Assembly: GCA_905479495.1 (NCBI GenBank)
Contig: CAJQMR010000007.1
Span: 372,001 to 436,000 of the forward strand
Direction of reading: 5' to 3'
Length of the DNA: 64,000 bases
DNA from: an uncultured Anaerolineae bacterium
GTDB lineage: Bacteria > Chloroflexota > Anaerolineae > Promineifilales > Promineifilaceae
Numbering within the stretch: the stretch's first letter is position 1; each line of letters opens with the position of its first letter. This document shows, one piece after another, positions 25,020-33,804 of this stretch. The notes under the pieces are model-generated. The model had not been told where the DNA came from, did not search any database, and was given only the letters and a program-made list of their open reading frames with translations. Position numbers and translations under genes: made by a program.

Positions 25020-26693
25020 CTATAAAGTTACTGTTTGGCGGATGGTGCCGGCGCGGGGGTGAACGGCCGTAATCGCCACTTCTGTTCCCGGTTCAGCTTC
25101 AATGACCCACTCCACCTTGGCCCGGTCATCGGTGGGGTCGCCGCTCCAGATGGGGGCGGTGGCTTTGTGGTCGCGTCCGGCCAGCTGGCCCAGCATGGTT
25201 TTAAGCTTGCCGGTGAGCAACTTGGCTCCGTCGGGCAGGGCAATGTCCACTTCCAGCTCACGTACGACCTTCATTTTGACGGCCTGTTTGGTGACGTTGG
25301 TGGCCAGCCAGCCGGTGTTGTGGATGACGGCCGTTACATGGTGCACATTTCCCGTTGATTTCTTCTCCACACTGTGCCATTCCAACCGGGGCGAAACCAG
25401 GCAGGAGTACAGGGCAAAGTCGGCCAGGGGAGCCACTTCTTTTTCTAGCAGCTTGTACGGTGGATTGCGCCAGGTGACGAAGAAATCCCAGCCGCCCAGT
25501 TCCACCTGACCCAACTGGGGGTGGTCAAATTCATACCAGTCCACGTATCCTTTGCCGTCCAGCACCTCATCGTTCCATTTCATAATGGCGATGTCATCTT
25601 CCACGGGATGTTCGCGGAACCAATCCATGTATTTGTACTCTTTAATGCCCGCCTGTTTTTGCACGCTCCAAATTTCGCAGGTCCAACCGTAAACGCCCAT
25701 GAATTCATACATCCAGTCATCAAAGGTGCCTTTGATGTACTCTTTGGGATCATATTTGAAGTCGTGGAAGACAGAAACGGCTTTATAGCCGGTGAGTTCT
25801 TCTGCTTTGTTGCCCAGCTTTTTGAAGGTGTACAAATCTTGGGTGGGCAGCGTGTCGTCGGCTCCTTTTGTGGGTGGGCGCAGATAAACGCCGCTAAATG
25901 TGTGGTAGCTCACTGACCCAGTAATGTTGGGATGGTCGGCAATAAAGCGCATGGGTGCGGCCGTTTCCGGTTCGCTGCCAGGGAAATTGCCTGCGCCGCG
26001 CTGGTTAGGTTCCCAGTGGATAGGGAATTGCCGGTTCAGGTCTAGCCCTTCTAGTGGCGGGGCAAAGTTAATGGTGACGCCATCATAATTTTGGAGAGTC
26101 CCTTCGGGGATAAGCCGGTAGAAATTACCGCCGGGGGCTTCGTCTGGCTCGCGGGGAATCATGAGGCGCGGATCGTCTGGATGGACTTTCCAGCTGCCGT
26201 TGGGGTCTTTGAGGCGCATTTGCAGGATACGGCCGTCCCCATCCACATCTTCCTGGTGCAGCCCGTCCAATTTGTCCATACGCGGGTAGGGGCGGGTGCT
26301 GCTGCGAATATATTTGGGCACATCGGCCAGCGCTAACTCGGCTCCGTCTGGATTCAGGCGGGGCACAATGTAAAAAGCGCGAGTATCCAGCGCATAGGTT
26401 ACTTTGTCATCCTCACCGTACTGGGTAAGCAGTTTGTTGAGCAAATAGAGTGAAGCGGTAGAAGCGGAAACTTCGGTGGCGTGAATATTGCCATCGGCCC
26501 AATAAGCCGGTTTTTCGTTATCGGGTCCTGTTTCAAAGTTGGTGACAATCATCAACCAGATGTCGCGCCCTTCATAACTTTGGCCAATACTTTTTAACTG
26601 GCACAGTTTAGGGTACGCTTCGGCCCATTGTTTAAGGAAACCAGTTAGCTGATCATACCGATAGTAAGTATCAAAACGAATATTTTCTGTCAC
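25020..26693 (-). CDS. M14-family zinc carboxypeptidase
   Basis: A 557-residue metallopeptidase. The zinc ligands are seen in GNIHATE (His71, Glu74) and, later, SVSYHTFSG (third ligand His). The substrate Arg/Asn region is GLDLNRQFP and the catalytic Glu lies in TCEIW. The M14 domain fills about residues 8-380; the C-terminal 150 residues form a beta domain that I do not recognise. No signal peptide is visible, so it is probably cytoplasmic. The GTG at 26693 has an AAGGAG Shine-Dalgarno six bases upstream, which settles this non-ATG start. It is divergent from the histidine kinase at 27001. Confidence 0.92.
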   Translation of the reverse strand: MTENIRFDTYYRYDQLTGFLKQWAEAYPKLCQLKSIGQSYEGRDIWLMIVTNFETGPDNEKPAYWADGNIHATEVSASTASLYLLNKLLTQYGEDDKVTYALDTRAFYIVPRLNPDGAELALADVPKYIRSSTRPYPRMDKLDGLHQEDVDGDGRILQMRLKDPNGSWKVHPDDPRLMIPREPDEAPGGNFYRLIPEGTLQNYDGVTINFAPPLEGLDLNRQFPIHWEPNQRGAGNFPGSEPETAAPMRFIADHPNITGSVSYHTFSGVYLRPPTKGADDTLPTQDLYTFKKLGNKAEELTGYKAVSVFHDFKYDPKEYIKGTFDDWMYEFMGVYGWTCEIWSVQKQAGIKEYKYMDWFREHPVEDDIAIMKWNDEVLDGKGYVDWYEFDHPQLGQVELGGWDFFVTWRNPPYKLLEKEVAPLADFALYSCLVSPRLEWHSVEKKSTGNVHHVTAVIHNTGWLATNVTKQAVKMKVVRELEVDIALPDGAKLLTGKLKTMLGQLAGRDHKATAPIWSGDPTDDRAKVEWVIEAEPGTEVAITAVHPRAGTIRQTVTL

Positions 26694-27000
26694 AGATTGC
26701 TCCTTTTCTGGATTTACGATTGTGGGAATGTGTTGAAGTAACTCTCTTTTGGCGGTTTGCCTTTAAGAAAATGTATTTCAGCAGATTATAGCTCGAATTA
26801 GGTGATTGTCTAATGCTTGGTTTAGGACGGATTAGCTATCGACAAACGGCCGTTTCCTGCGCAAAATGGCAAACGGAGATTTTCAAAGTTGTGTACGACC
26901 CTCTCCAGTCCACAATTAAAGACAAAAGCTTTTAATGCCCGATGAATGATGGTGACCTTTAACATATCGGGCCTGTGAAAATTGAATAAAGGCAAGCGAG
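26694..27000. promoter_or_regulatory. Intergenic region between divergent genes
   Basis: 307 bases that must contain promoters for the leftward peptidase and the rightward kinase. It holds one ACGGCCGT copy in AAACGGCCGTTT (about 26845). A stem GCCCGAT (26937-26943) / ATCGGGC (26966-26972) lies 28 bases before the kinase ATG and might sit in its 5' leader. No gene is seen. Confidence 0.5.
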
Positions 27001-28584
27001 ATGAATTTTTCAGCGAATTCCCGGTCGATTGAGAGTCTGAATCAGGAGATTGACAGTTTACGGCGGCGTATTGCTGAACTGGAAGCAGGCAAACAGCCAG
27101 CGGTGCCAGCCGCCTATGCAGATTTTCTCTTTGAAAATTCCGGCGAAACCATTCTCCTCATCGATCCCTATACCATGAATATTCTGGATGCCAATCCCAA
27201 CGCCGCGCGTCGCCTGGGCTACCAACGATCTGAGCTGTGCCAGATGCCCCTCGACAAAATTGAAATGCCACGGCCGTTGGACGCAACCGATGCCGAGACA
27301 GCCTGGCAATCTTCAGTTTCCGGCACTTTCTTTTATGAAGGCCAATACCGGCACAAAAATGGCTTACTGATTCCAGTTGAGGTAAGCAGCCGGATGGTCT
27401 TTTGGGAAGGTCGGGATGTATTGCTCAATTTTGCTCGGGATATTCGCTGGCGTAAGGAGGCTGAAGTGGCTTTGCGTCAGGTGAATGAATCGCTGGAACA
27501 GCAAATGCAGCGGCAAACGGCCGAATTAATGGCCGAAAAGGATAAGTTGGAGGCGGTGCTGGGCACGATTGTGGAAGGCGTTGCCATGATGAATGCCGAG
27601 AAGCAGATTGTATATGTGAATCCAGCCTTTGTGCTGCTAACCAATTATACGCTGGCAGAAGCCCAGTTGGTTACGTTTGATAAGTTATTTGAGTATGGTG
27701 CCGAAGAGCAGCAAGCACAGGCCGCTGCTCTGGCCAAGGATAAGATCTGGTCGGGCGAGGTGAAATGCGTGCGGCAGGATGGGTATGTGTACCCCTCGAT
27801 TCTTACCGTTGTGCCGATGCTGAATGGAGACGGCCGTTTAATCGGATACGTGAGCAGCCATCAAGACATTAGCCGCTTTAAAGCGTTGGATAAAGCACAA
27901 GTTGGCTTTATCACCAACGTTTCCCATCAACTGCGCACGCCGCTGACCAATATCAAGTTGTACACTCAACTGCTGGAAAGTAACTTTAATAACGGCAAGG
28001 GTGGGCATTATCTGGAGGTGCTCATTGGAGAAGCCAGACGGTTGGAGCATTTGGTGCAGGATATTTTAGAGCTGGCCAGTTTGGACAGTTCCGAAACTGT
28101 GCTTGATTTGCGGCCCATTCAAATGACCCAACTGATTCTGCAACTATCGGATGTTTACCAGGCACATGCTGCCCAGAACCAACAAAAATTATGTTGTACC
28201 GTTCACAACACCATCCCTGCCTTCATGGGCGATGTCCTGCGCCTGCGTCAGGCTCTTGTTGAACTGTTGGACAATGCCCTGACCTACACGCCCGCTGGAG
28301 GCACTATTTCCTTGGAAATTGCAGCGCCTATTGAGGAAAATCGCCAGTGGATAACCATCATGGTACAAGATGACGGCCCTGGCATTCCACCCGAAGAGCA
28401 ATCCCGCATATTTGAACGATTTTTCCGGGGCAGCTTGGTTGAACAAGGCGATATTGCGGGCACGGGTTTGGGACTTTGCATTGCCCAGCAAATTGTGCAA
28501 GCGCATCACGGCTATGTGACCTTGCAAACGGAATCAGGTGTTGGAACCAGCTTCACGGTACGATTGCCCGTGGACATCCCTTGA
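27001..28584 (+). CDS. PAS-domain sensor histidine kinase (orphan)
   Basis: A 527-residue cytoplasmic kinase without membrane helices. A coiled coil (about 8-32) is followed by PAS1 (about 42-150, SGETILLIDPYTMNILDANP), a linker helix, PAS2 (about 185-290), HisKA with FITNVSHQLRTPLTN (phospho-His near 308), and HATPase_c with the N box ELLDNALTYTP, G1 DDGPGIPPEEQ and G2 GTGLGLCIAQQIV. It autophosphorylates on His and passes phosphate to a partner; no response regulator is adjacent. PAS ligands are unknown. Its last 51 bases overlap the end of the convergent EamA gene. Confidence 0.95.
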   Translation: MNFSANSRSIESLNQEIDSLRRRIAELEAGKQPAVPAAYADFLFENSGETILLIDPYTMNILDANPNAARRLGYQRSELCQMPLDKIEMPRPLDATDAETAWQSSVSGTFFYEGQYRHKNGLLIPVEVSSRMVFWEGRDVLLNFARDIRWRKEAEVALRQVNESLEQQMQRQTAELMAEKDKLEAVLGTIVEGVAMMNAEKQIVYVNPAFVLLTNYTLAEAQLVTFDKLFEYGAEEQQAQAAALAKDKIWSGEVKCVRQDGYVYPSILTVVPMLNGDGRLIGYVSSHQDISRFKALDKAQVGFITNVSHQLRTPLTNIKLYTQLLESNFNNGKGGHYLEVLIGEARRLEHLVQDILELASLDSSETVLDLRPIQMTQLILQLSDVYQAHAAQNQQKLCCTVHNTIPAFMGDVLRLRQALVELLDNALTYTPAGGTISLEIAAPIEENRQWITIMVQDDGPGIPPEEQSRIFERFFRGSLVEQGDIAGTGLGLCIAQQIVQAHHGYVTLQTESGVGTSFTVRLPVDIP

Positions 28585-29526
28585 TGCTGTTTCGCGCTGC
28601 CGCAAATACCAGGTGAGGGTGATGAAAACAAGACCTGCGCCCAGGAATTGCCAGATTGAGGAAACCCGCTCGTTTAACAAAAAGCCCGCAAAGAGCAGCG
28701 CACTAATGAGCCGTGTGGCCATCATGCTGCTGACAAGTGGTGCGCCTAGCTGTTGAATGGCGCGCAGCTGTAGCAAATTAGCTCCCAGCAGGACCCCCAA
28801 AGCAAATAAGCCAAACACAACCCAATCTTTGCCTTGCAGCAGCGTCCACTGCTGCCAGTTCTCGCCAATGACCAGGCTGGTAATGCCCGAAAAGAGAAAA
28901 AGGGAGGTGAGGTGAACGATTAGCAGGGAATCGCCAGAGGCATTGTGCTGCGCGGTGCGTCGGGTGACGAGCATGTAGAGGGCCAGAAAGAGGCTGCTGG
29001 CCAGGGCCAAACTCATGCCCAACCAATCATTGCGGGAAACGGCCGTTTCCCCCACAGCTTTCCCCAAATCACTTCCCATCAACAAAACGGCCCCGAGCAG
29101 GCACAGCGTGAGCGCCTTGAAGGTATGGCGCGGCAGTTGTTCACGCAGTACCAGGCGGCTTAGTAAGGCGACAATAAATGGCGTCATCAGGTAGATGAGC
29201 TGGGCGTAGGTGGCCAGGGTAAAGCGGGTAGCCAGCAAATTGCTTACGCCACGCAAAATGACCAATCCACCAAACAGCCACAATAGAGGCAACCGGAAAA
29301 TACGCCACTCAATGTACCGCCAGCGCACGACCAGCACCAGAAGAAGCACCAGCAAGTTGCCCACAGCCAGCAAGGAGAGGCTAGGAATTTGGCTAACGGT
29401 TTGTAGATAACGAAGGAGAACAGGATAAGCACCCCAGCCCAATTGGGAGAGTAGCGCTAAAGTGAACCAATGCCAGGGGGTGGCTACTGCCGTTTCTGTT
29501 GAGTGCTTTGTTTGCTGCGTTGCCAT
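28534..29526 (-). CDS. EamA/DMT-family transporter
   Basis: A 330-residue membrane protein with 10 hydrophobic segments arranged as two EamA repeats (about 20-150 and 165-310), typical of the drug/metabolite transporter superfamily. Its substrate is unknown. Start at the ATG at 29526; an upstream GTG/TTG extension is less likely. The last 17 codons lie on the strand opposite the end of the kinase gene, giving a 51-base tail-to-tail overlap. The C-terminus after the last helix is therefore constrained by two genes. It follows the TPR gene by 89 bases. Confidence 0.9.
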   Translation of the reverse strand: MATQQTKHSTETAVATPWHWFTLALLSQLGWGAYPVLLRYLQTVSQIPSLSLLAVGNLLVLLLVLVVRWRYIEWRIFRLPLLWLFGGLVILRGVSNLLATRFTLATYAQLIYLMTPFIVALLSRLVLREQLPRHTFKALTLCLLGAVLLMGSDLGKAVGETAVSRNDWLGMSLALASSLFLALYMLVTRRTAQHNASGDSLLIVHLTSLFLFSGITSLVIGENWQQWTLLQGKDWVVFGLFALGVLLGANLLQLRAIQQLGAPLVSSMMATRLISALLFAGFLLNERVSSIWQFLGAGLVFITLTWYLRQRETASRDVHGQSYREAGSNT

Positions 29527-29615
29527 AAGCGGCGCATTATGGCACACGCCGGAACGAACCGCAACAAAAATTCATTAATTTTGTCAGAGTGAGCGTGACA
29601 CGGTTGTTTGTGGCC

Positions 29616-30974
29616 TTAAACGGGCGCAGCCAGCTGCTCAAGCTCGGCCAGGAGCGCTTCTGCTTTGGCCAACTGGTCCCCATCCTCGGTTTGTTGGAAG
29701 GTGGCGATGGCTTGCTGGCAGTAATGGATAGCTTGCTTGACGTCGCCTTGCTCCACATGGGCAAAGGCCAACAAAACCTGCTGTTCGCCTACCAATGCCC
29801 AATTTTCTTGCTCTTGCCCCAGCTTCAGGGCCTGCATGGCCGCTTTGGTAGCATCTGCCATTTGGTCTTGTTCAGCGAGGACGGCTCCAAGACGGCCGTA
29901 CAGTTGAGCCGCTGCTGCCGGGTCTTGCAATTGGAGTACCGTTTCCAGGGCTGCTTCATAGGCCGCCTGTGCTTCGGCCAATTGTCCTAGTTGATAATGG
30001 GTAAACCCTAATCGTTCTTGCATGGTGAGCTGCCACTCCCAATCTTCATTTGCTGTGGCAATAGCCAGCCCACGCTGCAAATAAGCAGGTAGCTTTTTGA
30101 ATTGACCTTGCTTGATCAGGTAGGCAGTAAGCAGGTTGAGATTGGCGATTTCGGCGGTTTCATCATCCAGGCTGCGGGCCAGCCGCAGCGCACTGTCTCC
30201 ATACAGGATCACCATGCTATTGTTGCCAGTACCGATATGGGTGCGCATCAGGCTGCTGAGGGCGCTCATTTCGGCTGGCGGGCTTTCTAGCTCGCTGGCC
30301 AGGGCCAGCGCCTCTTCAAACAGGTCACGCGCGGTGTCGTACTGCTCATTGGCCAGATACGCATGGCCGATGCTAAGCTTAAACGAGCAAGCAGCATATT
30401 GTTGGTCCAGCGTTTTGGCTGACTGCAAAGCCAGCGAAAAATACTCTACTGCTTTTTCCAATGAACCTAGCCCCAGGAACAAATTCCCCAACTTGCCGGC
30501 CAGGTGCATGGTGCGCGGCTGGTCGTTGCTGGCCAAGGCCAACCCCATCGCCTGCTCCAGTTTGGAGATTGCTTTGGTAGATTGGCCTGCTTCCGTTTGC
30601 AGCGTGCCTAATTGGGTCAGTGCGTCGATGAGCAGGGGTTTGTTGTCTAGCTCTTTGGCCAGATTGTGGGATTTGTAGAGGGCAATTTGGGCAAAATGGG
30701 AGTTGCCTAGCTTCATCAGGCAGATGCCACGATAGCCCCACATGCGTGCTTCTTGCAGCTTATCGCCAGCTTGTTGGGCCAACTCTAGCCCCTCCTCAAA
30801 TTGGGTGAGCGCTTTAGGGACGTTGCCTGCGGCTAACTGGGCCTGGCCTAATTGGGTGAGCACGTCGATAAGTTCGGCGACGTTTTCTTTTTCGTCGGCT
30901 GTGGCTGCGCTGCGGAGGCTGCGCACGGCCGTTTCCAACTGTTCTAGCTGTTTTTCATCAAAATTATTTGACAT
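29616..30974 (-). CDS. TPR-repeat protein at the end of the reductive dehalogenase operon
   Basis: A 452-residue soluble protein built of about ten tetratricopeptide repeats (for example AQLAAGNVPKALTQFEEGLE and AEAQAAYEAALETVLQLQDP). There is no signal peptide or membrane helix. TPR arrays are protein-binding scaffolds. The start at 30974 lies only 15 bases after the apbE stop, so it is probably co-transcribed with the rdh genes. It could help assemble the dehalogenase, but that is context inference; known RdhA chaperones are trigger-factor-like (PceT), not TPR proteins. Confidence 0.87.
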   Translation of the reverse strand: MSNNFDEKQLEQLETAVRSLRSAATADEKENVAELIDVLTQLGQAQLAAGNVPKALTQFEEGLELAQQAGDKLQEARMWGYRGICLMKLGNSHFAQIALYKSHNLAKELDNKPLLIDALTQLGTLQTEAGQSTKAISKLEQAMGLALASNDQPRTMHLAGKLGNLFLGLGSLEKAVEYFSLALQSAKTLDQQYAACSFKLSIGHAYLANEQYDTARDLFEEALALASELESPPAEMSALSSLMRTHIGTGNNSMVILYGDSALRLARSLDDETAEIANLNLLTAYLIKQGQFKKLPAYLQRGLAIATANEDWEWQLTMQERLGFTHYQLGQLAEAQAAYEAALETVLQLQDPAAAAQLYGRLGAVLAEQDQMADATKAAMQALKLGQEQENWALVGEQQVLLAFAHVEQGDVKQAIHYCQQAIATFQQTEDGDQLAKAEALLAELEQLAAPV

Positions 30975-30989
30975 AATATTCTCGCAATC

Positions 30990-31979
30990 TTAAACCGCCG
31001 GGAAATTGGCGGAGGTTATCAATTCCATCTCTTTGTTGACCAACAACGCCGCCACACTGGGCAGTTGATCGATTAATGCCATGCCAGCTTGGGAACCCAG
31101 AACCATAACGGCCGTACTCAACGCATCGGCCGCTGCGGCAGTCGGGGCCAACACGGTCACGCTGGCCAACTCGCCGGGCGAAGCCCCGGTGCGCGGGTCG
31201 ATGATGTGGTGGCTGGAAAAATCTTGGCTGAAGCTGTGCTGATAATCACCAGAAGTCGCAGCGGCCTGTCCGCTGAGTTGCAAAATGTTTAACGGGCTGT
31301 CTGTTTGGCGGGGATGGGTGATGCCTAATCGCCACGGCTGGCCGTCGGCACGAGAGCCTTGGGCTAGAAGATCGCCACCTGCCTCAACGAGAACATTGTG
31401 GTAACCGTGAGCTTGCAAAACGGCCGTTGCCCCATCTACCACACGTCCTTTGGCAATGCTGTCTAGCGTTACCTGCATGTTGGGTTCCAGCCGAATTTCA
31501 TCTGTGGCTACGTGCAGGCCACGATAATTGACCAGTTGGCGCGATTGCTCACCATCCGCTCCAGCTTGCACTGCCGTTAGCAGTGGCAAAATGGTCACGT
31601 CAAATGCGCCATTGCTCAGGGCGCTGTATTGGTTGGCTTCTTGCAAAAGATTAACCAGCTCTGCTGGTGGTTGTGCCAGCGTGCCGATTTGGTTCAAAAT
31701 GGCCAGCGGACTGTCTGGCGCGCGCCAATTGAAGAAGGTAATCAGGCGGTCCATCTCAGCAAACGTGGCTGCGATGGCTTGCTCGCCCTGTTGGACATCA
31801 TCCGTGACCAACGTGAGGTTGATAAGAGTGCCCATCAGCAGGCGGGTTTGGCGCAGCGTTGTGGTTTTTTGCGCCAATCGTTGTGCCCAGCGCCCACCCA
31901 AAAAGACAGTGCCAGCAACGGCCGTTATCTGCAAAAAGTGGCGGCGAGACATTGTTGAGGAATTTTGCATTTCAGACAT
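30990..31979 (-). CDS. apbE: FAD:protein FMN transferase ApbE, Tat-exported
   Basis: A 329-residue ApbE. It has an N-terminal twin-arginine signal (SRRHFLQITAVAGTVFLG, residues about 11-28), then RQTRLLMGTLINLTLV. The core contains ALSNGAFDVTI, the FAD/Mg site VTLDSIAKGRVVDGA and VEAGGDLLAQG, and HHIIDPRTGASPGELASVTV near the end. ApbE attaches FMN to a Thr in the S/T-G-A-T motif of exported flavoproteins. The upstream rdhC product has such a motif (VTGATVS, Thr159), so RdhC is the likely substrate. The ATG at 31979 is four bases from the stop of the preceding gene. Confidence 0.95.
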   Translation of the reverse strand: MSEMQNSSTMSRRHFLQITAVAGTVFLGGRWAQRLAQKTTTLRQTRLLMGTLINLTLVTDDVQQGEQAIAATFAEMDRLITFFNWRAPDSPLAILNQIGTLAQPPAELVNLLQEANQYSALSNGAFDVTILPLLTAVQAGADGEQSRQLVNYRGLHVATDEIRLEPNMQVTLDSIAKGRVVDGATAVLQAHGYHNVLVEAGGDLLAQGSRADGQPWRLGITHPRQTDSPLNILQLSGQAAATSGDYQHSFSQDFSSHHIIDPRTGASPGELASVTVLAPTAAAADALSTAVMVLGSQAGMALIDQLPSVAALLVNKEMELITSANFPAV

Positions 31980-31983
31980 TCCA

Positions 31984-32325
31984 TTACCCTTCCGGCGGGG
32001 GCGTTTCTGTAGCCGTCGGCGCATCATGCTCATCGTTTTGGCCGCTTCCCTGACCCTGGCCAGCACCATGCCCATCATGTTTGTCGGGGTTGGTTGTGGG
32101 CGGCGGCGTGCCGTTTTCCAGGTTGCGCTGGTATTCAATCGCCTCTGCGGTGACCGTGAGATAAACGCTGTCATCCATGCGGAAAGTGTCGCGATAATAG
32201 CTGGGCGTGGCTGGCTCGTCGGCCGTCAGGCCATCGGCCCAAATGAGGCCAATCAGGCCGATGCATACGGCCACAAAGCCCAGCAGCGCTGTTCGCTTTA
32301 AACGTTCGCGGTTTTCTTGCGCCAT
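31984..32325 (-). CDS. Small single-helix membrane protein in the rdh operon
   Basis: A 113-residue protein. One membrane helix follows a basic start (about 12-30, ALLGFVAVCIGLIGLIWA). The outside part is hydrophilic, then rich in His, Asp, Gly and Gln (HDGHGAGQGQGSGQNDEHD), and ends in a Thr-Pro tail. The His/Asp stretch might bind metal. I do not recognise the family. Its ATG (32325, AAGGAG upstream) overlaps the end of rdhC by 28 bases, and apbE follows after four bases, so it belongs to the operon. A role as an accessory or quinol-interaction subunit is conceivable but unsupported. Confidence 0.78.
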   Translation of the reverse strand: MAQENRERLKRTALLGFVAVCIGLIGLIWADGLTADEPATPSYYRDTFRMDDSVYLTVTAEAIEYQRNLENGTPPPTTNPDKHDGHGAGQGQGSGQNDEHDAPTATETPPPEG

Positions 32326-33530
32326 TGGGCAACTCCTTCTTTCAGCCAGCGCCGGGTGGCAGCAATCAAATCAATCACCGGGTCCAGCGGGCAGAGAAAA
32401 TTACAAAATGGTCGATACGTCACCAGGCTGGCCAACACAATTAGCGCCAGGAAAATCCATTGAACGGCCGTTCCTCGCAAATCAAACAAAGTCGCAAATG
32501 GTTCATAGCTGGCCACACCAGGACGGCGCAAGGCCAAGCCCAACACAATCGCCGCCAGGGCCAGACCGCGCTGCACCCACTTTAAGCCTTCATTTAAATC
32601 GCGTGGGCGGTACAACTTGGCTTTGCTGACAGCCGCCACGCACTCCTGGAAAGCGCCAAAGGGGCAAAACCAGCTGCAATACGGGTTTTTGGCATCGACC
32701 GTGGTGACAAATAAAATGCCGCCGATGAGCAAATACCAGTACAAATTGTTGTGCCAGTCGGGCCAGTAGCCGCTGAGGAGCGAAATAATCATGGTGATGG
32801 TGAGCGGCACGGTGTAGACAAAGCCCAGAAAAACCATCCCGGCAATGAGTGTGCCCCAGCGCGCTCGCTTTTTCCAGACGCGATTGCGCCATTTGTGGGT
32901 GAGGTAGCCAGAGGCAAACAGCAGCAGCAAAATCGCTTCTGGCCAGCCAAACTGAATCGGTCTTTCTTCGGGGGGAATGGTGATATCGAGGGCATTATCA
33001 GCAATTTGGCGCGTGGCGGCACGCACGGCGGCGGCCACCCCCTCGGCACTGACAGTGGCTCCGGTGACGGCGTCTAAATCCTGCCCCAGTTGCAGCGCAT
33101 CGGTGACAAGACGGCCGTTATACCCCTCAATTAAATCGCTGGACTTCACTAACCGAAAAAAGCCAGGCGATTCTCGTTCGGTGACGACCTGCGTGTTGAG
33201 AATATTTCCCTCAGGGTCAACAGCCACCAATATGTCGATGGGGCCGCCGTAGCCAGGGGCGCTGCCCAGCGCCGCGTAGCCAATCAGGTTGCCGTCAGCG
33301 TCCAGCGCCGTGAAAAGTTGCCCTTCGGTGCGGACCTGGGCCGTGCCTGGCAGCAGTTCAGGCACCAGCGGTGCTACGTCGGTGCCGCTGGTGAAGTAGC
33401 CAACAATCCAGGCGGCAACGACCAACGCCACCGTCAGGACGATCAAGAGCCGCTCACGTCGTTGTTTTTGCTGCCGGGGGGATCTGGGTGTGATGGGCTT
33501 GAGGGGAATGGTGGTACGGCCGTTGCTCAT
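32298..33530 (-). CDS. rdhC: NosR/PceC(RdhC)-like FMN-binding polyferredoxin membrane protein
   Basis: A 410-residue protein. After helix 1 (about 27-46) an extracytoplasmic FMN-binding domain (about 70-180) contains DLDAVTGATVS; Thr159 is the expected covalent FMN site. Five more helices follow, with two cytoplasmic CX3CP motifs (YCSWFCPFGAFQEC and FCNFLCPLDP) like those of NosR and PceC. Such proteins are thought to carry electrons from menaquinol across the membrane to exported reductases. It follows rdhA and rdhB, and apbE lies two genes downstream. It could otherwise be a NosR/RnfG relative serving another enzyme, but no nos gene is present. The start at 33530 has a poor Shine-Dalgarno. 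Confidence 0.9.
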   Translation of the reverse strand: MSNGRTTIPLKPITPRSPRQQKQRRERLLIVLTVALVVAAWIVGYFTSGTDVAPLVPELLPGTAQVRTEGQLFTALDADGNLIGYAALGSAPGYGGPIDILVAVDPEGNILNTQVVTERESPGFFRLVKSSDLIEGYNGRLVTDALQLGQDLDAVTGATVSAEGVAAAVRAATRQIADNALDITIPPEERPIQFGWPEAILLLLFASGYLTHKWRNRVWKKRARWGTLIAGMVFLGFVYTVPLTITMIISLLSGYWPDWHNNLYWYLLIGGILFVTTVDAKNPYCSWFCPFGAFQECVAAVSKAKLYRPRDLNEGLKWVQRGLALAAIVLGLALRRPGVASYEPFATLFDLRGTAVQWIFLALIVLASLVTYRPFCNFLCPLDPVIDLIAATRRWLKEGVAQWRKKTANV

Positions 33531-33544
33531 TTCTGGTCCAAAAC

Positions 33545-33576
33545 ACCTCCCGCAGACATGTCCGTCTGCGGGAGGT
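33545..33576 (-). terminator. Strong intercistronic hairpin between rdhB and rdhC
   Basis: ACCTCCCGCAGAC (33545-33557) and GTCTGCGGGAGGT (33564-33576) pair perfectly over 13 bp with a 6-base loop. Read leftwards only a short GTTTTGG follows, so it is a weak terminator at best. It may act as an attenuator or a stabilising 3' end that raises rdhAB over rdhC. Confidence 0.7.
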
Positions 33577-33588
33577 TGAAATCATAAA

Positions 33589-33801
33589 CTAATTGCTGCG
33601 CCGAGTAAACCAAACCACGCCACCCGCCAACAGCCAGACAACAAAGCTAACCCAGAGAATCGTGGCCGCCCGGGGTTCTAATTCTGCCCCGCTGGCCCGG
33701 GCATTCTGGAAGATGAACACAAGGATGAAGGCCCAAACGAGCCAGAGCAGCCATTCCAGTAACGGCCGTTTCTTGATATTAATCGAAATATTGTCAGACA
33801 T
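33589..33801 (-). CDS. rdhB: RdhB-like small membrane anchor of the reductive dehalogenase
   Basis: A 70-residue protein with two membrane helices (about 13-32, LLEWLLWLVWAFILVFIF, and 47-65, ILWVSFVVWLLAGGVVWF). Between them is a short loop with GAELEPRAAT. RdhB proteins are 70-105 residues with two or three helices and a Glu-Pro in the loop; they anchor RdhA at the outer face of the membrane. Only three bases separate it from the rdhA stop. Its Shine-Dalgarno (AGGAGG) lies in the end of rdhA, so expression is coupled. Sequence similarity in such a small protein is limited; context is the main support. Confidence 0.83.
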   Translation of the reverse strand: MSDNISINIKKRPLLEWLLWLVWAFILVFIFQNARASGAELEPRAATILWVSFVVWLLAGGVVWFTRRSN

Positions 33802-33804
33802 TGC

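Noticed and set aside
31984-33530. Nitrous-oxide reductase accessory (NosR) assignment for the rdhC product
   Set aside because: NosR-like architecture is present, but rdhA and rdhB adjoin it and no nosZ or other nos gene is seen.
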